Source of the DNA: Streptomyces kronopolitis
Lineage (GTDB): Bacteria; Actinomycetota; Actinomycetes; Streptomycetales; Streptomycetaceae
NCBI RefSeq assembly: GCF_014646275.1
Contig: NZ_BMND01000009.1
Span: forward strand, 124,001-188,000
Length of the DNA: 64,000 bases
Reading direction: 5' to 3'
Shown piece after piece: positions 28,010 through 36,558 of this stretch (its first letter is position 1; every line of letters starts with the position of its first letter). A program made the position numbers and the translations under genes. The notes under the pieces are model-generated. The model did no database searches and was not told the DNA's origin. It saw nothing but the letters and a program-made list of their open reading frames with translations.

Positions 28010-28177
28010 ATGACGAGCTCCTTCCCGACCCCGGAGGCTCCAGGCCAGTATGCCGACCCGGGCAAGGCGGAGAGGACGGCTTACGCCGTGCTGCTGTACG
28101 GACCGGCTGCGCGCTCAGGCGACACCAACGCGAGTCAGTGGCTGCTGCTGCGCGACCGCACAGCGAAGCGCCTGTAA
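28010..28177 (+). CDS. Small hypothetical protein
   Basis: This 55-residue frame begins MTSSFPTPEAPGQYADPGK and ends QWLLLRDRTAKRL. It is the first open frame inside the putative element. There is no recognised domain and the ribosome site is weak (GGAAAGG close to the ATG). It might be an accessory integrase-linked peptide or the tail of a lost gene. It ends 73 bp before the strong hairpin. Confidence 0.3.
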   Translation: MTSSFPTPEAPGQYADPGKAERTAYAVLLYGPAARSGDTNASQWLLLRDRTAKRL

Positions 28178-28250
28178 CCGACGCACCAGCAGCAGCCACA
28201 CGTCACGGATGCTTCTCGGAAGTTGCGTCTGAACTGCTCCTCTGCCGAGC

Positions 28251-28296
28251 TCAATCGGGTAGGAGGGCCGGTCACCCGGCCCTCCTACCCGATTGA
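28251..28296. terminator. Perfect 21-bp stem hairpin, bidirectional terminator
   Basis: Arms at 28251-28271 and 28276-28296 are perfectly complementary with a TCAC loop; the arm starts TCAATCGGGTAGGAGG. The stem is AU-rich at the base and GC-rich at the top, giving T-tract-like ends both ways. It lies between the chromosomal SOS promoter side and the 3' end of the integrase, so it would block read-through in both directions. Confidence 0.8.
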
Positions 28297-28565
28297 TGCG
28301 GCGTCTCGCCATGGCCATCTTCGAGTTCCGGTGGTGTCCCTGAGGAGACGTTTTGCTTTCACCGGCCGCGCTCGACTACGACGCTGATCGCCGAAGCCCC
28401 GAGCAAGACACCGATGAGACCCGTCAAATGCACCAGCCGGGACACGCAGCGGCCTCCAAGGACTCCGACAACGACCTCGGTTTGATCGAGGGCGCGGACC
28501 ACGGAACCACAGGCCCCCGGGTGCGGTATGGCGCACCACCTGGGCGGGCTGCTCCGCCCGCGGGG

Positions 28566-29966
28566 TCAGCCCATCCCCTGGAGCGGCTCGATCCGTACCG
28601 ATCGTGGATCGAACGGCACCCTGCCCGGACGGCCGGGCAGGAGCGTTACCGTGGCCAGCGTCCCGAGCACCGCGCGCTGCCGGTCCAGCGTCAGATCCTC
28701 CCAGGCCTTGGCACAATCTTCTGCGATCACGATGTCCACCAGGATGCGCGCCCGCTGCAGGCACGCCATCTCCGCCTCGGCGTCAGCCAGCCGGGCCTTG
28801 ATCCTGCGGGCAGCGGCCTTGAATTCGGCGGCGTCCGCATCGTCGTCATCCGCAAACTCGTCGGTCAGGGACCTGACTCGGGACCGCAAGGCAACGGCCT
28901 TCGCCCGCAGCTCCTCCGTCCTGGGTGCGGTCTCGTCGACGAGGAGATCAACGGCGTCGGGGCGCGACAGGCGCCGGATCACGTACTCCTCGACGGTGAG
29001 GTCGATCGGTTCCGTACCGCGCGCCAGGTGCTTCGTCGTCCGGCACCGGTACAGCGGCGTCGTGAGCCCTCGCGTGCCCTTCGGGCCGCCCCGCGACCCG
29101 GACGTCACGGTCGTCCCGTCGTCGCAGACACCGCACCGGGCGATCCCCGACAGCAGCCACCGCCGACCCGGCCCCGGGCTTGTCGCCCGGCTCTCGTCCT
29201 CAAGGACGTGCTTCACCTCCCGCCATGTGACCTCGTCCACGATGACCGGCCACTTGCCCGGGTACAGCTCGCCGCGGTACTGACGCAGCCCTGCGTAGCG
29301 CTCGTTCAGGAGGACGCCGCGGATGGCGTTGTATGACCAGGGTTTGCCGTTGCGGTTGAGGATGCCCCGCTGGTTGAGGTCGGCGGCCATGCCGGAGAGG
29401 GTCGCTCCGGCGAGCAGCGCGTGAAAGCAGTCCTTGACCTCGGCGGCCTCGTCTTCGACGAGCTCCGTGCCGTCTGCGGTGTAGCCGAAGCAGCGCGGCC
29501 CGGTCGGTGGCAGGCCGCGCTCGACGCGCTGGCGCATCTCCCGCTGCTCCCGCTCCGACATCTGCTCGACCTCGAACGTGTCGACCTCGCCGAGGAGGCC
29601 GGCGAGGAGGCGGCCGGCGGCCGTCGTGAGGTCCAGCTCGGGGCCCTTGACACACAGCACGGACACCTCGTGCTTGCGGAGGATCTCGATTCCCTCGGCC
29701 CGTTCGCGCCGGTTCCGCCAGAGCCGGCCGAGCATGTAGACGATGATGACGTCGACTTCGCCGCGCTGTACGGCAGCCATGAGGAGCTCGTACTGCGGGC
29801 GGCGCTTTCCGTGGGTGGCCGACTTGTCGTTGTCTCGGAAGCGGCGCCCATCGAGGGGGATTCCGCGCCGTTCGGCCAACTCTGCGGTGTCCTCGCCCTG
29901 ACGGATGACACCGTCTTCGTCACCCTCATCCGCCTTGCTGATGCGCTCGTATGACGCACCCTTCAT
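28566..29966 (-). CDS. Large serine recombinase (phage/ICE integrase)
   Basis: The 466-residue protein has the resolvase catalytic domain with ASYERIS (nucleophile serine), VDVIIVYMLGRLWRNRRE (arginine cluster) and an invariant-like EQREMRQRVERGL helix. A Recombinase domain follows (GMAADLNQRGI, NAIRGVLLNERYAGLRQY). Next are a zinc ribbon (CGVCDDGT then YRCRTTKHLARG) and a coiled-coil segment (about 370-430) rich in Asp/Arg/Ala. This order is that of large serine integrases such as phiC31. ATG 29966 gives MKGASYERIS; an open frame continues upstream without conservation. Its position beside the split radical SAM gene makes it the enzyme that made the junction. Confidence 0.92.
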   Translation of the reverse strand: MKGASYERISKADEGDEDGVIRQGEDTAELAERRGIPLDGRRFRDNDKSATHGKRRPQYELLMAAVQRGEVDVIIVYMLGRLWRNRRERAEGIEILRKHEVSVLCVKGPELDLTTAAGRLLAGLLGEVDTFEVEQMSEREQREMRQRVERGLPPTGPRCFGYTADGTELVEDEAAEVKDCFHALLAGATLSGMAADLNQRGILNRNGKPWSYNAIRGVLLNERYAGLRQYRGELYPGKWPVIVDEVTWREVKHVLEDESRATSPGPGRRWLLSGIARCGVCDDGTTVTSGSRGGPKGTRGLTTPLYRCRTTKHLARGTEPIDLTVEEYVIRRLSRPDAVDLLVDETAPRTEELRAKAVALRSRVRSLTDEFADDDDADAAEFKAAARRIKARLADAEAEMACLQRARILVDIVIAEDCAKAWEDLTLDRQRAVLGTLATVTLLPGRPGRVPFDPRSVRIEPLQGMG

Positions 29967-30098
29967 GTACGTCACCAGGCCGTACTCAAGGCGCCGCCCG
30001 CGGCAAGAACCCCGGCCGTCGAGCCCGACGGCGAGATCCGTGATGGGGCCTGGGTCGCCGATCTCACCAGCGGCGTGCTCGACAGCTGACCTAAAGGC

Positions 30099-30296
30099 AT
30101 GCGGCTGATCGTTCGGAAAAAACGACCGCACCCCGGTGCCCAGTTGAGGATCACGGACGCCGACGGCATGCGGTCACCTGCTTCGCCGCCAACCCCACCG
30201 GCCAGCCCATCGCCGGGCTTGGACTCTGCCACCGTCTGCGGGCACGGGCCGAGGACCGCATCCGGGCTGCCCGCGACCAGCCTGCGGAACTGAGCC
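30099..30296 (+). pseudogene. IS1380-family transposase, C-terminal remnant with frameshift
   Basis: The first frame reads VRKKRPHPGAQLRITDADGM and, after a single-base shift near 30170, continues VTCFAANPTGQPIAGLGL then CHRLRARAEDRIRAAR. This is the conserved pattern of IS1380 transposases (DADGMRxTxFATN, LRHRRRARxEDRI). Only about 60 residues remain of an enzyme of roughly 460. No terminal repeats were found around it. Confidence 0.72.
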
Positions 30297-30595
30297 TGCC
30301 AGCGGTGTCCTCGTCCGTGGCCGGAGGTCGGATATAGGGGTCGGAAGCTCGTACCGCAGGGGCGTGGGAGGTCACCTCGCTCGAGTTTCGGATATCTCTT
30401 GTGCCAGCGGTCGAATAGGACGAGTCCGTCGGGCACAGATTTCCTCACGCTTCCTCGGGGGTCTGTTGTCGGTCTGTCCTGGCAGCTTCACGCGTACCGC
30501 GTATCGGGCTTTCACAGGCAACTCTTTCCACCGCGGCATGTGATTATGCACAGCTGTTCATGGTGCTCTGATCGGACTACCAGTGGTGTCACATT
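30297..30595. other. Non-coding accessory DNA
   Basis: About 300 bp between the IS1380 remnant and the XRE gene. Base composition is less GC-rich than in the left block. No conserved frame was recognised. The last 50 bp (TGATTATGCACAGC onward) are AT-rich for this genome and are the likely promoter of the XRE gene. Confidence 0.35.
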
Positions 30596-30838
30596 GTGCA
30601 AGACCGTGATCCCACACCAGACCCCCGCCTCCTGTCTCTGGGAATGCAGATCCGCAGAATCAGGGAAGAACGCGGCTACAGCCTCGAACAGCTCGCCGAA
30701 AGAAGTGACCTGAGCTTTCGCGGCCTCATTTACATCGAGCATGGTCAGCGAAATGCGAGCATCCTCACCGTGGTTGACATTGCGAAGGCCCTCGATGTGA
30801 CCCCGGGCGAACTCACTGACCACTTGGCGGCAGAGTGA
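30596..30838 (+). CDS. XRE-family HTH regulator
   Basis: The 80-residue protein is essentially one HTH_3 domain: GMQIRRIREERGYSLEQLAE, then SDLSFRGLIYIEHGQRNAS and VVDIAKALDVTPGELTDHL. Recognition-helix contacts would sit in LSFRGLIYIE. The N-terminal 16 residues are flexible. GTG 30596 is the only start that keeps the domain whole. It resembles small phage/ICE repressors, and its position about 600 bp upstream of the integrase on the opposite strand would suit control of the element. Confidence 0.85.
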   Translation: MQDRDPTPDPRLLSLGMQIRRIREERGYSLEQLAERSDLSFRGLIYIEHGQRNASILTVVDIAKALDVTPGELTDHLAAE

Positions 30839-31358
30839 ACAGGAGCCCACACAGGCCGCGCTGATGGCGAGACGGGCTCGTCGTCTACAGCAGCTACGAC
30901 CAGGCTTGCGGACGACCAACGGTCGGGGTAATGCAGCATCTGCCTCTTCGTGCAGTTCGCGGTCGGCAATGACTCCTGGACGTCGGCGTTGGTGCCGCGG
31001 GCGCTGCTACGTCTCGCCACGCGGACAATGGTGTTCTGGCGATGTGGCAGATCTGCCCCGAGTCAGTAGACGTCTACTGGACCCTTCGCCGGGCGACGTT
31101 GAGCGCTGAGGTGCTACGGACCGAGGCCACAACCACTGACCAACCGGCTTATCGCCCAGGACGGCCAGGCTTGCGCTCTTCCCTCCCCCTACGCCGCTGT
31201 ACAGGACCGCCCGGCGCGAGCCATCTCGGCGTTGAGCCGGGACTCGGACATGGCAGCGAGAGAACTGCTCATGATTCAACCCTACGGGCGGATACGCCTG
31301 ATACGACGAGACCCCGGCAGGTTCGGCGGGGCCTCGTCGCGCTCCGAGGATCGGTTCC
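30839..31358. other. Gap without recognisable gene
   Basis: Roughly 520 bp with short open frames on both strands but no conserved motif, no plausible ribosome site and mixed composition. It looks like decayed accessory DNA. Confidence 0.4.
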
Positions 31359-31590
31359 CTACGAGACGTTCGCCGTCTTTACGCTCGTGTTGCTGACCGG
31401 CACGTCGATCCGGTCCCGAGCGACGACGACCCCGTCCTTGACGACTAGCACTCGACGACGTGCTCGCCCTTGAAGTCCGAGTGCTCGATGCGGACTCCCC
31501 GCTTGCTCGAGTCGACGATCTGGCCGCAGATCTTGTCCGGCCGCTCGGCTTCCGGAGGGGGAGCTGAGCAGTGCAGCGGACCGCTGAGCG
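31359..31590 (-). pseudogene. Broken small hypothetical protein
   Basis: On the reverse strand one frame reads ICGQIVDSSKRGVRIEHSDF then KGEHVVEC and stops. Inserting one base would continue it into LVVKDGVVVARDRIDVPV then SNTSVKTANVS. The two halves join naturally (HVVEC-LVVKDG), so a one-base deletion near 31445 is inferred. The family is not recognised. It could be a small secreted protein. Confidence 0.35.
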
Positions 31591-31631
31591 ATGATGTTGC
31601 CAGAGGGACGGAGTCGATCGGGGGGCCTGCC

Positions 31632-31930
31632 ATGCATCTGAGTCGCGTCAAGGTGAGCGGTCTACGCGCGAGCGCAGCGTCGCCAATGAGCTGCGACCTT
31701 CCTGGCAGGTTCAGTGTGATGATCGGGCCCAACGGCGCGGGTAAGACCACACTCACCGACGCGATCTACCTCGCGCACCCAGGAAACCGGTTTCCGGTGC
31801 TCCCGAGGCCGACTTCGGCCGCGCTGGCATCGCCTGATGCCGGCGTCGAGCGCAGCATCGACATCTCGTACGCCCTGGCCGACGACCTTCACGCCGAGGG
31901 ACGCCTCGGCCACGAGCTTCACACCACAGG
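31632..31930 (+). pseudogene. AAA/SMC-like ATPase, N-terminal fragment
   Basis: The frame begins MHLSRVKVSGLRASAASPMS and contains a Walker A motif in VMIGPNGAGKTTLTDAIYLA, as at the start of RecF/OLD-type ATPases. About 100 residues in, similarity ends and the frame turns into low-complexity Gly/Ala sequence. No Walker B or signature motif is present, so only the first nucleotide-binding strand survives. Such ATPases often belong to defence or repair systems, but the partner is lost. Confidence 0.6.
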
Positions 31931-32202
31931 GCACCGCCGGCTCGGCGGAGCTGCTGGAGCTGCTGGAGCTGCTGGACGGGAACGGGATCGAAACAGGGGT
32001 GCGGCAGGTGTTGTCCGCGGTCGTGGCCGTGCTCGGCCGTGCCGACCCCGGTGGCGATCCGGCGATGTTGCGGGCCTCGGTGACCAGGCTGCGGCTGGGG
32101 ATGGCCCACCATCGGTCCCTGGAGGCCAAGGGCAAGAGCGAGCAAACCAAAGGTGGCCTCAAGCAGGCAGGACAGAACATCAAGGGCGTCTTCAAGCGCT
32201 GA
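31931..32202 (+). pseudogene. Chimeric frame ending in a CsbD-like tail
   Basis: The frame has three tandem GAGCTGCTG units (ELLELLELL) at about 31955-31980, then an unassigned segment VRQVLSAVVAVLGRADPGGD, and ends KGKSEQTKGGLKQAGQNIKG. That ending is the C-terminus of CsbD-family stress proteins. The CsbD start (usually MxxxDKxKxKxEQ) is missing, so this is a fusion of fragments. It has no credible start of its own. Confidence 0.45.
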
Positions 32203-32459
32203 CCGAGCGTTCCGCGGCCCGGCTGGCGAGTGCCGGCCGGGCCGACACTACCGGTCTGACATCTTCGCCCGGCGGAGCCTACCGGGGATCTACCAGTGTA
32301 CGGTCCGGTGCCCGAAGAGGTGCCAGTAGGCAGGGTGGCCAACGTGAACGGCCAGCGGGTGTTGCCATGGCGCCGATGGCAGTTCCGCGATTTGTGGGTC
32401 CACGCTGCGGCAAGATGACTCGATCAGTATTGCCAGGGTTGCGACCGCACACTGCTGCT
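32203..32459. other. Non-coding interval
   Basis: No conserved frame or motif was recognised in these bases between the chimeric frame and the membrane-protein fragment. Confidence 0.35.
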
Positions 32460-32553
32460 GCGCAAAGCGCGTACCACCCCAGTAAGGGTCGTTTCGGCCG
32501 ACCAGAAGGCCAAGCTCGGTGGTTAATGCGACGCCGACACCAAACGGAAGACT
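32460..32553 (-). pseudogene. Fragment paralogous to membrane protein at 35,734-36,315
   Basis: The reverse strand encodes SLPFGVGVALTTELGLLVGR then NDPYWGGTRFA. The intact gene 3.3 kb away encodes SLPLGVGFALTTDELRLLVG then RNDPYWGRGQRFA. The match covers about 30 residues with one residue missing in the fragment. This is a degraded second copy of the same gene. Confidence 0.7.
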
Positions 32554-32977
32554 AAATCACCGTTCCGGCCGCTCGCCGCGGGTGAGCAGGAATGTACCCG
32601 ACTGGGCCTTTTGCAGCTGGCCCTTCGAGACTTGAGCAGGGAGTTCTGCGCTCATCAGAGACATGCTCTCTACTCCCGCAAGCTGCTGTGCGTCCCACAC
32701 CACCCACACTAGGTTCCAGCGGCCCATGGCCAAAACGTCCCCGCCAACGCCACGAGACGGACTCCGGCGGCGCGTTTTCCAGCAGCCCCTGCATCTTGCG
32801 GCCGGACCCCTGTCGGTCCCGCTCAGGGTGCGCTCGCCGGCACCTTGAACAGAATGTTGGTGAGGGCAGAGCTCGGCGTACGCCTCCTCGGCTGCCGGCA
32901 GGGATCCCCCACCTGACACGTGTCCAATGCCAGCCCACAGGGCGACAGCCTGACCAACCACGAAGAGGACGCCCGCG
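32554..32977. other. Gap without recognisable gene
   Basis: About 420 bp upstream of the GvpA-like gene. A reverse-strand open frame (32552-33108) crosses it, but its N-terminus is only the antisense of the conserved GvpA start, so it is not accepted. The final 20 bp contain GAAGAGG, the ribosome site of the GvpA-like gene. Confidence 0.4.
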
Positions 32978-33334
32978 ATGACCTCCACGACCTCGGCCGG
33001 CGAGATCGCCTGCCCACCGCGGGCCGGCACGTTGTACGACGTAATGGAACTCATCTTGGACCGGGGAATGGTCATCGATGTGTTCGTCCGGGTTTCACTG
33101 GTCGGCATCGAAATCCTTAAGCTCGATGTCCGGATCGTCGTGGCAAGTGTCGATACCTATCTGCGGTTCGCCGAGGCGTGCAACCGGCTGGACTTGGAAC
33201 GCGATTCGGGCACCGTCACCGTTCCCGAGCTGTTCGGTGGCCAAGCAGGCAAGAAAATCGCCAAAAATAAAGCCAAGAAGGCAGTTCATGCCGTTGGTGA
33301 TAAAGTGCGTGAGGCAGTCGGAGCCGGCGAGTAA
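32978..33334 (+). CDS. Gas-vesicle structural protein, GvpA/GvpJ family, solitary
   Basis: The 118-residue protein carries the GvpA core: LYDVMELILDRGMVIDVFVR, VSLVGIEILKLDVRIVVASV, DTYLRFAEACNRLDL. This amphipathic helix-strand-strand-helix unit packs into the gas-vesicle rib. The C-terminal 40 residues are a Lys-rich extension (KKIAKNKAKKAVHAVGDKV) typical of streptomycete members. No gvpF, gvpL, gvpN, gvpK or other cluster gene lies near, so a gas vesicle could not be made from this locus alone. The gene looks intact within a field of pseudogenes. Confidence 0.88.
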   Translation: MTSTTSAGEIACPPRAGTLYDVMELILDRGMVIDVFVRVSLVGIEILKLDVRIVVASVDTYLRFAEACNRLDLERDSGTVTVPELFGGQAGKKIAKNKAKKAVHAVGDKVREAVGAGE

Positions 33335-33633
33335 GGAGCGTATGCTACTTCCCGTCGGCTTATCCATCGTGTGTCCGAGATGCCGGGTGTTCACACGCAA
33401 GTTCTCCAGCGGCCGTGTGCCCAGTGGCTAGGTGGCGTGGCGGCGGCCTTGAGCGCAATGTCGACAATGGCCCTCTTTACGTCATCGGACATCTGGTGTG
33501 GATGAACTATCTGAGTGAACTGGGTGGCAGGTGGCGGCGGTGATATCAGCAGCACGCACATTTGGAGGCGCTGGCACCACCCTGCGCAGGAGTGGACGCC
33601 TGCCGGTGCAGGGGACACGGGGGTGCCAGTCCG
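33335..33633. other. Non-coding interval
   Basis: About 300 bp between the GvpA-like gene and the convergent desaturase gene. Short frames show no conserved motif, and no strong terminator hairpin was seen. Confidence 0.35.
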
Positions 33634-34713
33634 TTAGCCGGGGTGCGCGGCCGGTGGAGGAGCGCCGGTGCCGACTGCGTGCAGATGGTCCAACGCCTGT
33701 CGATAGGAGTCGAAGATGCCGGTTTCGGCGTAGGGCAGGCCGAGTGCTTCGCAGTGCTCACGCACCAGGGCCCGGGCCTCTGGCAGTGAGTGGCTGGGCA
33801 TGCTCGGGAATAGATGGTGTTCGATCTGGTAGTTCAGACTGCCCAGCATGCACGCGGTGACCCGGCCACCGCGTACGTTGCGTGAGGTGAGGACCTGGGT
33901 GCGCAGGAAGTCGAGTTTGTCTTCGGCTGAGGGCATCGGCATCCCTTTGTGATTGGGCGCGAACGAGGCTCCCAGGTACAAGCCGAACAGGCCCTGCTGG
34001 ACGAGGGTGAACACGATCAGTTTGGCGGGGGAGAGGACCAGCGCAAGGGCGGTGAAGTAGGCAGCGGCGTGCAGGAGCAGCAGTGCCCCTTCGACGGCCA
34101 CCGGTGCGGGAGCACCCGGGCACCTGTGGCGCAGTGCGCGGACCGATGCTACGTGCAGATTCCACCCTTCCATCAGCAGCAGCGGAAAGAACAGTGCAGC
34201 CTGATGGCGGGTCCACCAGGCACGGACGCCCCGTCGGGCTGCCGCGTCGCCCGGGATGAAGACCAAAGCGCCCGTGCCGACGTCAGGGTCGCGTTCGGGC
34301 TGGTTGGGGTGCGCGTGGTGGCGGTTGTGCTTGTCCACCCACCAGCCGAACCCCAGCCCGATCAGCAGGTTCCCGAAGAACAGCCCGGTCAGATCGCAGG
34401 CACGCTTGTTCGGGAAGAGCTGCCGGTGGCCCGCTTCGTGGCCGCGAAAACCGCACTGGGTGAAGGCGAAGGCGAGAACCACGGCTACAGCGAGCTGCCA
34501 CCAGGAGTCGCCGACGATGACGAAGAGCATCCAGCCCAGGGTCGTCAGCACCCCGGTCCCCACCAGCCTGGCGGCACTGCGGAGCGGCCGCCGGCGCAGC
34601 AGTCCCGCGCTCCTGACCCGTCGGGACAGTTCGGCGTAGTCGCTGCCGGCACGCGCAGCTCGCATCCCTGTGCCCCCGGCGGCGCGCTGCCGCGCATCAC
34701 TGCTCAGTGCCAT
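33634..34713 (-). CDS. Membrane fatty-acid desaturase (acyl-lipid type)
   Basis: The 359-residue protein has the three diiron histidine boxes of integral-membrane desaturases: GHEAGH (about residue 107), DKHNRHHAHPNQ (about 140) and YQIEHHLFPSMP (about 312). Hydrophobic segments lie at about 58-95, 125-135 and 225-260. It should desaturate membrane acyl chains using an external ferredoxin or cytochrome donor. ATG 34713 follows GGAGAAG on the reverse strand. The preceding open frame is unconserved. It is intact among broken neighbours and may supply unsaturated acyl groups for lipid pathways. Confidence 0.9.
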   Translation of the reverse strand: MALSSDARQRAAGGTGMRAARAGSDYAELSRRVRSAGLLRRRPLRSAARLVGTGVLTTLGWMLFVIVGDSWWQLAVAVVLAFAFTQCGFRGHEAGHRQLFPNKRACDLTGLFFGNLLIGLGFGWWVDKHNRHHAHPNQPERDPDVGTGALVFIPGDAAARRGVRAWWTRHQAALFFPLLLMEGWNLHVASVRALRHRCPGAPAPVAVEGALLLLHAAAYFTALALVLSPAKLIVFTLVQQGLFGLYLGASFAPNHKGMPMPSAEDKLDFLRTQVLTSRNVRGGRVTACMLGSLNYQIEHHLFPSMPSHSLPEARALVREHCEALGLPYAETGIFDSYRQALDHLHAVGTGAPPPAAHPG

Positions 34714-35733
34714 CGCTTCTCCATTCTTGTACCGGGCGCTTGGTTGACCTCGTGTGCGAGACCGAAGGAGTGCCACGCTGAGTGCTGCCATTACCGGTGC
34801 GGCCCAGGCCGGACCACGGCCGGCGAACCCGCAGCACACGGCAGCGCCTGCCAGGACGATCGAGGCGGTCACCCGTGCGCTACGCGGGCGAACCCGAGCC
34901 AGGTGGGCCCGGAGACGGTCGCCAGTCGTTCCCATCCAGGACATACGCCGCTGGAGTCGAGGCCCGCAGAGGATCAAGTGCTCTTCGATGACATTGCATG
35001 CGTGTTGATCATCGACGGGCACGGGCACTCCCCGCCCTTGGGCCCAGGCGATCCGTGACAACCGGCTATCAGCCGTGCACGATGCGGGCGTCGACCCAGG
35101 GCCCGGGGGCCCATGATGCCGTGACGATGACCACCGACCGGTTCTCAGGCGGGGCTTGGCTACCAAGGACCCCCGGTCGCCCCATGCGGCCATTCTCGCG
35201 CATGCTTGGAGTCTCCGCAGAACAGCGCAGCCGCAGCGCGTTATCGCGCTAAGGTCGACGTGCATGGCTTCACTGCCGGCATCGGTCCCGGACCGGAGAG
35301 GATGCGACGCCCCGACCGCTCGCCCAATTGGCGCTCCCGGCTCCCGGAACTGACGGTCGTGCTCCACGCTGTCCACCTCTGCGGCCGTGGCATCAAGGAC
35401 GCCGGCGACTATCGAGACGCCGGGACTGGGGGCGTAGTCATCACGGTAGAACTTCCCTTCACCTGACCACCGACCACCTGGGCTGACCAGCTGGTCGTGA
35501 GCGACGCCTCACCCCTGATCAGCGACGTGCAAAGCCGTTACGCAATCCATCAGCGGTATCTCCCGGCGCTCCGGGCCAGAGCTCATGCGGGCACGGGACC
35601 CGTGACCACGGCATGCTGTGCCTCGGCACATGCCGGATGTTGCGGCAGACGTCCTCCCTCTAAGGGCAGGGGCTCCTGCTCGCCCGCTTACCGGAGTTGG
35701 CCACGCTCCGCCCTTGTGAGGTGGTTCGGAGAG
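34714..35733. other. 1-kb gap, no assigned gene
   Basis: The reverse frame of the desaturase stays open to 35376, and its stretch at about 34730-34940 (including VTASIVLAGAAVCCGFAGRG) looks like one membrane helix. It has no own ribosome site and could be a relic of a small membrane protein. On the plus strand, 35340-35466 encodes LTVVLHAVHLCGRGI ... GGVVITVELPFT, unassigned. No terminators or RNA genes were seen. Confidence 0.35.
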
Positions 35734-36315
35734 TCACTGGTGCTGGGGCTGCTGGCGGCCTCGGCGGACGATGTCGGCGCCGATACCCAAAGCGGCCAGC
35801 AACGCGACCGCGCCCTGCGCGTGCGCGAAGCGTTGGCCGCGGCCCCAGTACGGGTCGTTGCGGCCGACCAGGAGGCGAAGCTCGTCGGTGGTCAGTGCGA
35901 ACCCGACGCCGAGCGGCAGGCTCAGCAACCGCTCCAGCCGTCCGGGGCGCACGAGCAGAGCAGTACCAGCCACGGTGAATCCGATGGCCATCCCCGGGAG
36001 GAAATGGTGCACGCGTATGGCGTTACTGCTGGGGATCGCCAGCAGCCACCGGACCCGGCTTCGCATCCTGGGCAGGGCCCGGCGCCGTTCGCGCACGTAG
36101 TTGAGGATCCGGGATGTCGCAATGGTGACGGCGAAGCTCGTGGACATACCGAACAGGGCCTGCTCAGGTCCCGGCGTGCTGTCGTACCCGCCGATGACGA
36201 TCCGCGCCGCTCCGGCCACCGGAACGGGCTGCCGTCGCCCTTCCCTCTGCGGCCCTTGCCGCGGCTCGTTCTGTTCCTCCAGCTGGGGCCCCACGTCCCC
36301 GCTCGCCTGCGACAT
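35734..36315 (-). CDS. Conserved small membrane protein
   Basis: The 193-residue protein has a charged N-terminal 35 residues and then about four hydrophobic segments (TPGPEQALFGMSTSFAVTIA, FLPGMAIGFTVAGTALLV, LLSLPLGVGFALTTDELRLL, VALLAALGIGADIV). A conserved-looking polar loop RNDPYWGRGQRFAHAQ lies between the last two. The family is not recognised by name. A degraded second copy lies at 32460-32553, showing the gene was duplicated in this region. ATG 36315 is the start. The AT-rich stretch at 36330-36350 may hold the promoter. Confidence 0.65.
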   Translation of the reverse strand: MSQASGDVGPQLEEQNEPRQGPQREGRRQPVPVAGAARIVIGGYDSTPGPEQALFGMSTSFAVTIATSRILNYVRERRRALPRMRSRVRWLLAIPSSNAIRVHHFLPGMAIGFTVAGTALLVRPGRLERLLSLPLGVGFALTTDELRLLVGRNDPYWGRGQRFAHAQGAVALLAALGIGADIVRRGRQQPQHQ

Positions 36316-36558
36316 GCTGCCCTCCTTGAGCTGCTGATATAGCTATCTTCCGTCGCAGAATCTGATTTCCCTTGTCGACAGAATGCCTCCACGTCCATCG
36401 CACACCCGCGCACACGACGGAGCAACGTGGACGACTGATCAGCCGCCGACCCTTCTTGGTGCAACCCGCCCCAGTTGCCACCCGGGGCTGATCGTCGATG
36501 GTTTCCCTACGAAGGTGTGTGATGCCACCACGCCACCCAGTACGCGGTACGCGCCACG

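Noticed and set aside
30841..31473. Possible plus-strand gene at 31042-31473
   Set aside because: No conserved motif, poor composition and no ribosome site.
32552..33108. 183-residue minus-strand frame with a hydrophobic stretch
   Set aside because: Its start is the exact antisense of the conserved GvpA N-terminus, and the rest shows no family.
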